A DNA stretch of 64,000 nucleotides, taken from contig JAVKOQ010000078.1 in assembly GCA_031835245.1 (NCBI GenBank), forward strand, positions 124,001-188,000, in the 5' to 3' direction. The position numbers were made by a program, and so were the translations under genes. The notes under the pieces were generated by a model. That model searched no databases, was not told the origin of the DNA, and saw nothing but the letters and a program-made list of their open reading frames with translations. Shown here piece by piece: positions 11,319 to 20,785 of the stretch. Within the stretch, counting starts at the first letter, position 1. Every line of letters starts with the position of its first letter. Source of the DNA: Balamuthia mandrillaris. Lineage: Eukaryota; Discosea; Longamoebia; Balamuthiidae.

Positions 11319-11668
11319 AACCAGAAATGTTCCAGCCACGAACCTTTAAAGTCGGATTTGTAATGGTGGGCGATCTCGTTCCAGCGCTGTGCGGGGGGGA
11401 GGTCGAGGTCCACCACAAAGCGTGGCACGGTGGTTATAGAAGGCCCTCCGCTCGAGGAGGCCCCCTCTCCCTCCTTCTCTTTGACTTTCTCCCTGCTGTG
11501 CCGTTTCAGCCGGCTGAACAGCGCATGTTCGTCGCTGTCGCGTATGTCCAACGCATCCTCAAACCTCTCCGACCCCTCCGACCCCTCCGACTCTTCATAA
11601 TCCTCCGATGAGAGGCATTGTTGCTTGCTCCACAAGTCTCTTTCCTCCAGCCACTTGTCTCCCTCCAT
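9598..11668 (-). CDS. Acid ceramidase / NAAA-type amidase with C-terminal Cys/His module
   Basis: This is an N-terminal-nucleophile hydrolase of the acid ceramidase/N-acylethanolamine acid amidase family, which cleaves amide bonds in lipids. An NAAA-beta-like segment (VPRFVVDLDLPPAQRW, about residues 75-110) precedes the catalytic domain. The predicted nucleophile is the Cys in AACTSVIVNDD (about residue 180). It is followed by IHIRTMDWGMDYLKPLTLEL and SWAGYVGVLTG, which match the family closely. Later exons give YFSVAGTK, VLTRRRDTE and VQTN. The C-terminus is unusual: CTNCNKLL, GDCAHTGKW, CSVLKCG and HWSCCFSTSKQ form a Cys/His-rich, probably zinc-binding unit. The N-terminus is acidic with no signal peptide, although known members are lysosomal. 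Five introns, several with (CT)n. It is divergent from the voltage-sensor gene. Confidence 0.88.
9770..9808. repeat. (GA)n microsatellite in an amidase intron
   Basis: GA run on the + strand, CT on the coding strand of the amidase gene. Similar runs lie at 9993-10020, 10262-10288 and 11278-11315 in or beside other introns of the same gene. Confidence 0.95.
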
Positions 11669-11823
11669 GCGGTTTCGCTTTCTCTTTGCATTACAATTTT
11701 ATTTTTGGTGTGAAAGGATGCGGGCCGTTCTCTGTGTCGTCAGGAACAGTATCAGGACGACGTGACTTCCCACCTGCATGCAAAAAACACAGGACCTAAC
11801 ATAACAACAAACACATACACACA

Positions 11824-12813
11824 ATGGGGTCACGGGTACGATTTGAAGACAACACCGACTCTGAGGAAGAAAACGAGGAGGAGGAGGAAGTGGGCCAAGT
11901 GGAACAACGTAACGAACGTTCCTCCGCAGCAACTCGAGAATCTGAGCTGGGGTTAGGAGCAAGTACGGATAGCTTCGACGACTGGGCGGTGCTTCACCAA
12001 CCGCTACCTTTCTACACGCGCCTTTCCAACTTTCTTGCTCGTCTCCTTCAATCCACGTTTTGTTCAATCTTCTACTTGCTCATGATAGTTCTTAACATTG
12101 GTCTGATCATATGGGTAGGTTTGATTTAATCGCTTAATACCTTATTTTCTTTCTTACTCCTCACCTTTTTTTTTGTTGCAGATTATCACCAGCGAAGAGT
12201 GGTAGTATCCTTATTTTTCCTTCCTTTCCTTCCTTTCCCTTCTTGTAAGTTTTATTTTCTTTTACTCGGACAACACCGTCACAAAGTCCTACGCATTGGT
12301 TGTTCATCAGCCTGGAGGTGCTGATCAACGTGACGTTGTTGGGGGAGGTCACGGCCAAGGCCATCGTGCAGGGCAAAAGCTTTTTCCGCTCGTACGCCAA
12401 CCTATTTGATATGTTCGTGACCATAGTCTGCGTGGCCTCGCTCTTTTTCTACCTCCAAGGCCCCTCCAAGACCGAGGAGATCGAGGACGTGCTCTCCGTT
12501 TTCCTGGTGGGCCTTCGTAACAGCCTCCAGTTCTTGCGGCTACTCATCCTTATCAAAAAGTTAGTTTTTGTATACTCTCTTCTCTTGGTGCACTTCCTAA
12601 CCTTAGTTCGCCTACAGCCAACAGCAAAAGTTTACAAATATGTCATCGTCGAACCGGATAGACTTAGCAACGGCCATGGAGGATGAGGAGGAAGCTAGGC
12701 CTTCCTCCACCTCGCAACGAATGGTGGACGTAGAGCTCGACTTGTTGACTTCTTCCGACGAAGAGGATTATGACAAGAAGAATGAAGGCGGCAGCAGGTC
12801 GCGTGGTAGATAG
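11824..12813 (+). CDS. Voltage-sensor-like four-helix membrane protein
   Basis: Four exons encode an acidic cytosolic N-terminus (about 70 residues), four predicted membrane helices and a short polar tail. The helices resemble S1-S4 of ion channels. S1 is FYLLMIVLNIGLIIW. S2 is LEVLINVTLLGEVTAKAIVQG with acidic residues. S3 is NLFDMFVTIVCVASLFFYL with the Asn-x-x-Asp typical of S3. S4-like is FLVGLRNSLQFLRLLILIKK, with only two Arg and a Lys pair. No pore helices follow; the tail is Ser, Asp and Glu rich and ends in SRSRGR. It may act as a voltage-sensing or regulatory unit, or as a degenerate channel fragment. Introns 12115-12182, about 12210-12275 and about 12560-12618 join in phase. Confidence 0.72.
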
Positions 12814-13654
12814 CTGCCTTTTGGAGATATTCTTGGTTGTGCGGAAGGACAGCATCACTGTTCTGTTGCACGCTGCAGCTTATTATTATTATTATTTTTC
12901 TGTATAGAAGAGGTGAACGAGGAAAAAAAGGAGAAGAAGAAGAAAGGAGAAGAGGAGCTGTTACAATAGGACTACCAGACTGCTGCTACGCAAAGCGCCA
13001 GAAAGGCTGATGCTGCACCGAAATAAGCTATCCCGGCATGCCCGTGTATGTTAGAAATAGGCTCCTATTACAGGACCGATTACATTACATCCGGTTCGTG
13101 TGGCGTGGTACACGCCTAATAACGTTCCTTTTTTAAAAAAAATCAACAGAACGAGAGTAAGCCAGAAAAGGCCAAGGAAACAAGAGTGAGAAGGAGAGCT
13201 TGTAAGAACGCACCGGTGTTAGACCGTTTGACAGATTTGGTTGAGGATGATGGTGGTGACAGGGTACACGGCGGCACCTCCAATGCTGCATAATGAGAAA
13301 GATCAAAGACAATCATGAGTAACGCTGTGCATACACTGTACCCTTCCTTGGTGGAATTTGGAAACACCGAGCCATTGCCTTGTACCTGAGAGAAGAGAGC
13401 AGAGCTAAAAGAAGGTAACGTGAAAAAAGAACAAAAGAATGTTGTTTGCCGACACTACCCCTGATTCATGTAATGCAATGGAGGCTTTTTACTGAGCTAT
13501 TTGGGGCTGATATTCTCATCCTGAATACTCCCTCTTCTGCGATAAAAAGCAGGAGGAGATGAGAGAGGAGAAAGAGAGTAGAGGAGCTTACACTGGTGGC
13601 TTTCTATTGTGGTTTCTGCCGTCTCCAAAAAAAAAAAGGGGGAAAAACGTAGTT
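12814..13654. other. Intergenic region without a recognised gene
   Basis: I see no supported gene. There are ATT trinucleotide runs near 12880-12900 and poly-A runs near 13135. Short frames on the minus strand (for example 13143-13367) have no recognisable domains. This stretch precedes the Crinkler/gag island. Confidence 0.5.
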
Positions 13655-13737
13655 TCCTCCCAAGGCCAGCAGGGAGTGTAGTATTTGTTTCTTGTACGTT
13701 TGTAGAACTGCTTATAGTGTTGTGGATTGGGAGAAGC
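13655..13737 (-). repeat. 83-base inverted copy of an internal Crinkler/RHS exon segment
   Basis: This stretch is the exact reverse complement, by eye, of 14502-14584 in the neighbouring Crinkler-like gene. On the minus strand it stays in the same frame and encodes SPNPQHYKQFYKR and NKYYTPCWPWEE. Bases on both sides do not match, so the copy has sharp ends. The identity suggests a recent inverted duplication or gene conversion. Confidence 0.9.
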
Positions 13738-13937
13738 GGCAACGAAAGCAGGTCCTCGCAAAGTCCCAAAAAGCAGTGGGCACCTGCTGTGCCGCATACT
13801 GTGTCTCCACATGGTGTGTGCTGTCCTCTTCCTTCCTGCGCTTTTTTGTGCGAATGAGTAATGGCTGGGCGAGAGGTGGTGCGGAAGAGGGTTGAGGAAG
13901 TAGTAGTACACTTTGACTGACTTTCTTTGTTGCCTTT

Positions 13938-15240
13938 GTGTCAAGATCTGTACAGAGCCATCACAGAGGCCACAGAAGACCAAGCAGAACCGGCTTGCTT
14001 CGTTTGGACGACAACCATGCTTGGCCCCTCTGCAGCACTCCACCAGGCATGCAACTCATTGTTCGCGAGTGTTATCCGCGAATCTTCGAACTTTCACAGC
14101 GACTGGCCAAACAGAGGAGGGGCGGCGGCGGCGGTGTGGTCTTCAGCGGTAATCCAGGAATCGGTAAGGGCCACGACGACTTGTTTGCTTTCCTTCCTCC
14201 TCTAACTTCTCTCCCCTCCCCTCCTCTCCCTTCTCCCCTGGCAGGAAAGAGCTGGTTCCTGAATTACACTCTGTGGAGGTTGCTTCAGCAGAAAAAAACC
14301 GTTTTGGTTGAGTCGGTTGCACGAGAAAAAGTTTGGCTGTTCAAGGAGGGTCAGGTCCAAGAGGCTTCCCTTGAGAACACGAAACAGATCGTGGAGCTCT
14401 TTCAAACAGTGGAGAATGATACAGACGCATGGTATCTGTTTGACCCATGCGGCGACATTCCCAGAGAGCCAAAGCAAATGCTACCTTTCACGGTCGTCGC
14501 GGCTTCTCCCAATCCACAACACTATAAGCAGTTCTACAAACGTACAAGAAACAAATACTACACTCCCTGCTGGCCTTGGGAGGAGTTGAAGAAGCTGTGC
14601 GTCAAGCAGCCCAAACGGTGGCCCCAGGTAAACTGTGTTTTGGATTTGTGCTGTTTTGCTTTGGCAATTGTGGAGTGCTGATGTGGTTTCACTGGGGACA
14701 GGTCTTACCATGGATGAGGGGTATGACCACTTCAAGATTTTCGGCGGCATTCCCCGTTACGTCTATCGAACGAGCGAACAAGCCGAGAGCACAAAAGAGG
14801 AACTGGATGGCAAGATTCAACAGCTGGATATGCGCGCCCTCTCCCTGGTCCTAAATGACCTGGAGATGATAAGATACTATCAAGGCCAGCTTTCACACCA
14901 AGTACTGCAGTACAAGGTGGACCCCGAAACTTTCGAATCCAAGGGCATTCGGTATGCGTCGGACTACGTGAGAGACGCAATTTACGAACAGAAATTGAAG
15001 AACAACCAGTCAGAACTCGGGCGAGCCATCCCCGAGTTGCAAGGGGCTTTGGCAGGCGAAATTTTTGAGCGCTATGCCACCTCACGCCTTGCATCGGGAG
15101 GGTGCTTCCGAATTTATCCTTTGCATCCTGATGGGGGAAAGGCGGCTTGGCTGAGGATGCCTGCACGATCGAAAACCTCCTACGTGGGCTCGCTGAGCGA
15201 GATGAAAAAATGGCATCAAGTCGGTGCTGAGGAGATCTTG
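13938..15240 (+). pseudogene. Crinkler/RHS-like P-loop NTPase, truncated at its 3' end
   Basis: The protein resembles the NTPase part of Crinkler-RHS proteins, a widespread family in protists. The Walker A motif is split by an intron: FSGNPGIG, then KSWFLNYTLWRLLQQ after the join near 14164-14244. A Walker B-like WYLFDPCGD follows. The family signature SPNPQHYKQFYKR...YYTPCWPWEEL (about 14500-14590) and YDHFKIFGGIPRYVY (about 14725) are clear. The frame continues to about SLSEMKKW, after which the sequence is antisense retrotransposon gag. The usual C-terminal region is therefore missing. The 5' start is uncertain; the Met at 13938 is only the first in frame. An exact 83-base piece is repeated inverted upstream. 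It may be expressed as a truncated protein, but I rate it a probable pseudogene. Confidence 0.75.
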
Positions 15241-16341
15241 AGGTGTGCACCAAATTTTCCGGTCATCGATGCTCTTCTTCGCATGTCGTCGTCCTTCCCA
15301 GTCTCTAGCGAGGTCAGGGCATCAGCCATATTAGCGATGTCTTCCCGCCGAAGGAATTTCTCCTTCAGGTCCGGAACAGCGCCTGCAACGAACTTCTCGC
15401 TGAAATCCGTGAGGAAAGCCTCTCGCAGCGCTGTACGCACTCGCAAGTTCCACGCGTCCACAGACTCATCAACGTTCATCCGGAGGTTTACAAGCTTCAT
15501 GATCTTAGCAGTCGCTCGGTCACGATGCCGGAAGCAGTTGAGGAGCTGTGTTTTCGCCTCCGTGGGGGTTAGTAGGACTCCACCTTTCGTTCGTTCTTGC
15601 TCGAGGAAGCGGTGAACGACGTCAGCGTTGTCGCGAACTTGTCCTTCAAAGTGAAGGATATAGTCCTGATGACTCCAGCCAGCGGCGGTCGCATAGCGGT
15701 CGAACGAGGTCAAAAAGATGTTTGGGTCCTCGTTTGGCTTGCCATGGAAAGTCGGCAGCGTTTCTGCGGTAAGCAGACTCTGCGTCAGCCGAGCATCGCC
15801 CAAGCTGTCACCAGAATTGTGTTTGGCAGTACGTCGTCGTAAATCGTGACGGCGTGCCGTGAGATTGAGTGCGGGTTTTCTCCTTTTCTTCCTCCTCTTC
15901 GCTCGACGACGAAGAGCTGGACCCAGAGCCGAGACCATCGTCATCCTTAGCAACTTTGTCTGCAAGTTGGGCCTGACCGTATCGACCATATTGATTCTAA
16001 GTTGGAAACCTTTGCAGACGATCGTTCGCTTGTTTGATGCCGTTAGAGAGCTCGTCTGCAAAGGTTTCCAACTTAGAATCAATATGGTCGATACGGTCAG
16101 ACAAAGAAGAAGCCTCCCTAGTCTGCTTGACCAAGAGCCTGTCGTGGTCCGCTCGGCTTGCGCGAAGCTCAGAGAGAGCTTGGTCTATGGCGTCTAGTCT
16201 GTCCATGGGAAGGGTTGTAGAAGTGGTAGTAGTAGGGGAAGGAGTGCCGGAAGCTGGAGGGATAGCACCACTGGAAAGTGGACCGCTCTGTGCACCAGAA
16301 GAAGGAGTTGTACCAAGAAAAAAGTAAGCCGATGTCGCCAA
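15240..16341 (-). mobile_element. Retrotransposon gag fragment, broken by a fold-back duplication
   Basis: Read on the minus strand, 16341 to about 16100 gives a Ser/Thr/Pro-rich leader, then a helical segment (RLDAIDQALSELRASRADHD). A second frame, about 15830-15240, encodes a retrotransposon gag-like capsid domain: LPTFHGKPNEDPNIFLTSFD, GWSHQDYILHFEGQVRDNA, AKTQLLNCFRHRD and VDAWNLRVRTALREAFL. A basic stretch RRRAKRRKKRRK lies between. The two parts are out of frame because of the palindrome at 15973-16100. I see no zinc knuckle, protease, reverse transcriptase or integrase, so this is a remnant. It is antisense to the Crinkler-like gene and abuts its broken end. Confidence 0.82.
15973..16100. 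repeat. Perfect 49-base inverted repeat (hairpin) in gag
   Basis: Arms 15973-16021 and 16052-16100 are exact reverse complements by eye, with a 30-base spacer. On the minus strand the first arm encodes DRIDHIDSKLETFADE of gag and the second reads through its inverted copy to a stop. This is the signature of a fold-back (template-switch) duplication. Confidence 0.93.
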
Positions 16342-16900
16342 GTGTGCTTTTTGTTCTTCTTCAATGGCACTTCATCTTTTTCTGCTTTGGTGCTATTGGG
16401 TGTGTTCACAATGAACTGAATTGCTTTTCATTATAAGCATTGCTCCATAGGTAGCTTTTTTTCTTGCAAAATAGCTGAAGGTCTGCTGGGTTGGTTTGTG
16501 TTTTGCTTTTGTTGAAGAGCTTGAATGCTTTTCTCTTGCTGATCTACTCGTTCTTTGAGCTGGTGCAATAAATAGAGAAGCTTCAAAAAAACCAGTGATC
16601 AGAAGATAGAGCCAAGTTATTTGAGCGAGCGAAGAAACACACAAAAGAGGAAAAGAGAAAAGAACAGCTTTCCCCTTCATTTTTTTTTTTTTTTTTGGTT
16701 TATAAGCTTTGTTATTATTTTATAACACACCAGCTCAAAGAACGAGTTACAACACAAAGAAAGAGGAAAAGAGAAAAGAACAGCTTTCCCCCTTCTTTTT
16801 TTTGGTTTATAAGCTTTGTTATTATTTAATAAGCTTCTCTAAAGTAACACTCATTTCGAACTGTGGAGGAGTATCCAAGCGAAACATGTAAAAACAGATG
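16342..16900. repeat. Rearranged direct and inverted repeats next to gag
   Basis: Direct repeats at about 16645-16719 and 16761-16829 share AAGAGGAAAAGAGAAAAGAA, CAGCTTTCCCC, a poly-T run and GGTTTATAAGCTTTGTTATT. A 20-base stretch at 16546-16565 recurs inverted at 16728-16747. AGAGAAGCTTC near 16574 also recurs inverted near 16830. This could be untranslated or LTR-like sequence of the gag element, scrambled by repeated duplication. Confidence 0.7.
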
Positions 16901-17581
16901 TCCTTAGTGGTTTTGCTTTTGTTAACTGTTACATAGGATTACCGGTATACATTGGGTAGAGATGCTGCATTCACGCTGTATGGTTTTCGCATGGGTTATT
17001 TGATATTGGGTTTGTTGTTTATGTTCTTCTGCCAATGATGAAAGAATCTTGTTCTGTGGCGGAGGCTGGTTTGGGGAAACTTAAGATTTTTGGTGTCAGG
17101 CGGGATTACTGCGGCTTTCATCAGAGGCAGACGTTGTTTTTGCAGTTGATGAGGCTGTGTGGCTTTCCTTCGCCACCACAGGGAGAGGGCCTCAGTCCTC
17201 ATTAAAAGCGAAGAGGGCGAAGAAAACCACCAAAAAAACAAGCAAAGAGCGGAGATAAAAGCAATTCCGAAAGATACTCACCAGGAAGGGAATGATCTTC
17301 TCACTTTATTCATTTTGTTTTGCTAATTTACGGAATAGCGTTCCTTTTATGGTCATATTATAGGTGTCGCTTCGAGGAAAAAATTGAATAGGTTAATTTT
17401 TTTGAATTGTTGTTGATCTTTATTCAAAAAAACGAGAAAACAAAATTGTCTGTGGAGTTGCTTTCAGCAAAGCACAAAAATAAGCGACACAAGTAAGACC
17501 AATTCGCTACTGTCACAAAAATCCTCCTTCACCTTCCACATAAAAAAAGGACCTACTACGCTGGAGTCTCCTTCGTTCCCA
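16901..17581. other. Intergenic region without a recognised gene
   Basis: No supported gene was found. Short frames on the minus strand (for example 16996-17241) lack recognisable domains. The right end (17400-17580) should hold the 3' end of the GATA-finger gene. Confidence 0.5.
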
Positions 17582-19275
17582 TCAGTTTAAGAGAAAATCG
17601 ATGGCACCTTTGCTGCTGTTATTGTTAGTGGTTTGAACGCTTCGCTGCTCTGTTCGTTCGCATAGTTCTTCCTCCTCTTCATCGGTAATCGCACAAGGTT
17701 CCTCCCGTTGCCGTAATACCTCAAACTGCCTCCGCTTTTGCTGTTCATCCTGTGAAGTTTGATCGTCGTTGTGATCCTCATCTCCTTCCTCTTCTTCCTC
17801 TACCTCTTCACCCTCACCTTCTTCCTCTGCGATGTCTTTTCCTTTCGATTTGCTAAAACTGCTTTTCCGTCTACCTCTACCCCTCCGTTTTCGTGTTCTT
17901 CCCGCTATAACCATATCTTCGTGTTGTTGTGTTGGTTGTGTGGCTCCGCTTCCTTCCACTGGTGACGCTGTGGCAGTGTTGGAAACGTTCTCTCTTGTTT
18001 TCTTTTTCTTTTTCCTTCTTTTTGCTTCACGTACTTTCTTTGCATAACGGAGCCCACATGCATTACAAAGCCTGAGATCGTTTGATTGCGTTTTGTTGCA
18101 AGGGGAGAGATCAGCAAGATCTTTAAAAAAACACAAGCCACAATGAAAAGATGTAAACGGCGTACGTGCGAGGACCCCGGGCACCGTTGCGCCACTCTGG
18201 AGTCTCTGTTGTCCCTGTTTGTAGACGGATTGGTTTTTAAGGGAAAAAAAAACGAAACGCAATCCGTCAGTCCGTCATAATCAGCGGCAAGTTGATGAGG
18301 ATGGAGATGAACAAGTAAAGAAAAACAGCGAAAATAAACGCACCGCATTCCTGGCACACAGGTGTGTTGCGCTTGGCCACTATCAAATTCTCCATCTCTC
18401 CCGCGGTTTCAATCATGCGCAGATGATCCTCCTGCGATAGGCCGTTTATCATCGCGCTGTGGGCGCCTTCCAGCACCTGACTTGCCTTTACCATGATCTG
18501 TAATATGGTTGTGAAAACCATATGCGTGTTAATTGAACGGAGGCAACACGGGAAAGAAAGCACAGGAGGTTCAAGGAAAGGTTGAAGGGGCATAGGTATA
18601 AAGTATGAAAGGTGCGCAATGAAAGGCAAAAATGAAATGGGGGAAAGAGGCGTGGGAGAGAGAAAGAAAAATTTGAAAAAGAATTGCGGAAGGAAAGCTG
18701 CTTGCACTTTCCTAACTAGAAAACCAGTTGCAGTGCACCCCGCACTAAAAACGGGCAAATTGGTGATTGGGGTTACACGGATGAGTGAGAGATGCTAGGC
18801 CACAGAGCTGTCTCTTGATGTTAGCGTCACATCCGGAATGGATTTGACCCAGGAAACCTCATCCGTGTGCGAAGATAAGTGAACCAGCACAAGGAAAAAC
18901 GGGTTCATCAAAAAAAAAAGAAGAGAAGGAAGAAGCGATGGGGGGGATGGGGGAGGAAAGATGTCGTGTGATAATATTGTAAAGTGAATGGCAGATATTC
19001 GGACGCGATGTTCCGGAAAGGAGTAATTGAGAGGGAGTACATCGGTCGATGCGCCAATGACCTTCACAAAAATAAATAAATAAAAAAAACAAATAAAAAA
19101 GTATCAAATCCTTTCCTCCCGCAACAACAAAAAAAATCGGAGTCACATCGCATATAAAAGAGCATCCAAATAACAAAACGTTGTAAACGCTTACCTTTGT
19201 CCAGTCTTCTTCGGTTGCAGCCGCTGAGGGAGGTGCCAGTTTGAACTTGGAGAAAAAACCTGGGTCTAGCGCCAT
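17582..19275 (-). CDS. GATA-type zinc-finger protein
   Basis: Probably a DNA-binding transcription factor in the nucleus. The single GATA finger is assembled from three exons: CQECG (about 18345), TTETPEWRNGARGPR (about 18170-18210) and LCNACGLRYAKK (about 18040-18065). The spacing is C-x2-C-x18-C-x2-C, the 18-residue-loop form common in plants and Dictyostelium. A basic tail KVREAKRRKKKKK follows directly, then a disordered acidic region with a Glu-rich block near 17800. The N-terminus starts MALDPGFFSKFKLAPPS (ATG at 19275). Upstream exons include a helical LSQEDHLRMIETAGEMENLI. Exons between 18780 and 19200 are uncertain; I see VIGASTDVLPLNYSF and SWVKSIPDVTLTS but could not fix their edges. 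Confidence 0.8.
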
Positions 19276-19793
19276 GTCCTCTCTCAAAGATCCAACCCAC
19301 ACCCAAAGCCCAGCCCACCACCCACCAAAAAAAAAAGAAGAGGGAGAGAGAAAGAGAGAGAAAAGAGAAGGAAAGAAAAAAAAAGAGGGAGAAAAAAAAG
19401 AACCACAGGGGAGGACCTTAACGTTATTTTTTGTGGTTTTGTTGCTACTGTCCACAAAAAAAATCCTCCTCCTTTCTCTCTCTGCCCACAAAAAACCAGA
19501 ATTAAAAATCTACTTTTTTTTCCGATTGCGGCAACGGAGCCGAAAGCGGGAAAATGGCCGTTACATGGTACCCGCTGCTACGTATCTTTTGCTTTTTCAA
19601 AAATCTTTTTTTTTTTTTGTCAAGGCGTGGTGGTCCGTTGGTTGGAGGATTGTGAGCAGTGCGCCCATTGGCGGAAGAGGAGGAGGGTTGAAAAGAAAGG
19701 TAGCAAGGATAGAGGAGTAGGTTGGCTACGCTTGTTGGGCTAACGGGTTGTAGGGTAAAAGTATCAGAAACAAACAAAACAAAAAAACCGCAT
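19276..19793. other. Intergenic region upstream of the GATA gene
   Basis: No gene was recognised. The stretch is rich in poly-A and poly-T runs and purine blocks (19330-19420). It should contain the GATA gene promoter and the 3' end of Dr1. Confidence 0.5.
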
Positions 19794-20517
19794 TCAACTG
19801 TTTGTCTGTTGTTTTTGCCTATTCTCCGCTTCTCGACTGCTGTTCAAAGCACTCCGCGCTCTTGCGAACAGCTCTTGCTGTTCTCGAAGCAATTCTTCTT
19901 GGGATAGGCCAGAGGACTCCAAACTTTTTCGGATCTTCTTCGGCTTTTCCTGTAATGTTACCGTTAGCAAACGCCGTTTTCTTACTGGCTCGCAAAACCT
20001 CAAAGAAGAGAGAGAGAGAGAGAGAGAGAGAGAATAGGCGAGTACAAACCATGTTTTCTACTTCTTTTGATACGCTCCGCACCTCCTCCAAGTACTCCTC
20101 AAAGCCCAGCATCTACGAATGAGAGTTGGTGAGAGCAATATCAGACAAAGGGGAAAAAGAAGAACAAACCTGCAGCGCGTCTAAGATGTGTTGTGGAGCA
20201 ATGGTTTTCTTGTTTTCTTTTGAACAGATTTCATTGGCTTCTGAGGAGATCAGATGGATAAATTCTGGTTTTTTTTTTTTGTTAGCGAGATATAGCCTGA
20301 GTGAAGAGGACAAAATTGCTAGCTGCACGTACCAACACAACACTCCAATATGAGATCTCTTGTTTCATTAGCGCACTTTATTCCAGGGGGCAGCATCTCC
20401 TTGATAATCTTCGAGACCGTCGCTAATTACAAAAAAGTCAGTTTCCACCATCAAATCCACTATTTTCAAGTGTAGCGTACCTTTTGGGAGGGTCACATCT
20501 TCGGCAGAGGAAGACAT
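19794..20517 (-). CDS. DR1: Negative cofactor 2 beta (Dr1), histone-fold protein
   Basis: NC2-beta pairs with NC2-alpha and binds TBP on promoters to control RNA polymerase II start. ATG at 20517 opens MSSSAEDVTLPK. After a short intron come ATVSKIIKEMLPP and ANETRDLILECC, then EFIHLISSEANEICSKENKK, TIAPQHILDALQ and LGFEEYLEEVRSVSKEVE, which follow the human protein almost residue by residue. The C-terminal part LSQEELLREQQELFARAR matches the conserved region after the histone fold. The usual long Gln/Ala tail is absent; the protein stops soon after at 19794. Four introns join in phase, and one holds a (CT)n run on the coding strand. No NC2-alpha gene is in the window. Confidence 0.95.
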
Positions 20518-20785
20518 CTTCGTTCTTGCACTGTGTGGCTGTTGTGTGTTTTTTTTTTCTTTTATTTTATTTGTCGACAGAAACTTCAAAAAGGAGACGA
20601 GCCAGGAGATGAGACACGCTAATGGACAGGAGAGACGGTATATTCATGGCGTCATGAAAACAAAATTGACACAAGCCTCAACTTGGTGCTGGAAGAAGGC
20701 TTGGTCAGAACAAGAATGAAGAGACCAAAGTTCTCAAGGGATAGAGAAGAGACCAATGACTTCTTGTGCAACAATAAAACAAGCT

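Noticed and set aside
13588..14043. Minus-strand frame containing the Crinkler motif as a separate gene
   Set aside because: Only the 83-base inverted copy carries the motif; the rest of the frame matches nothing in the family, so it is a duplicated fragment.
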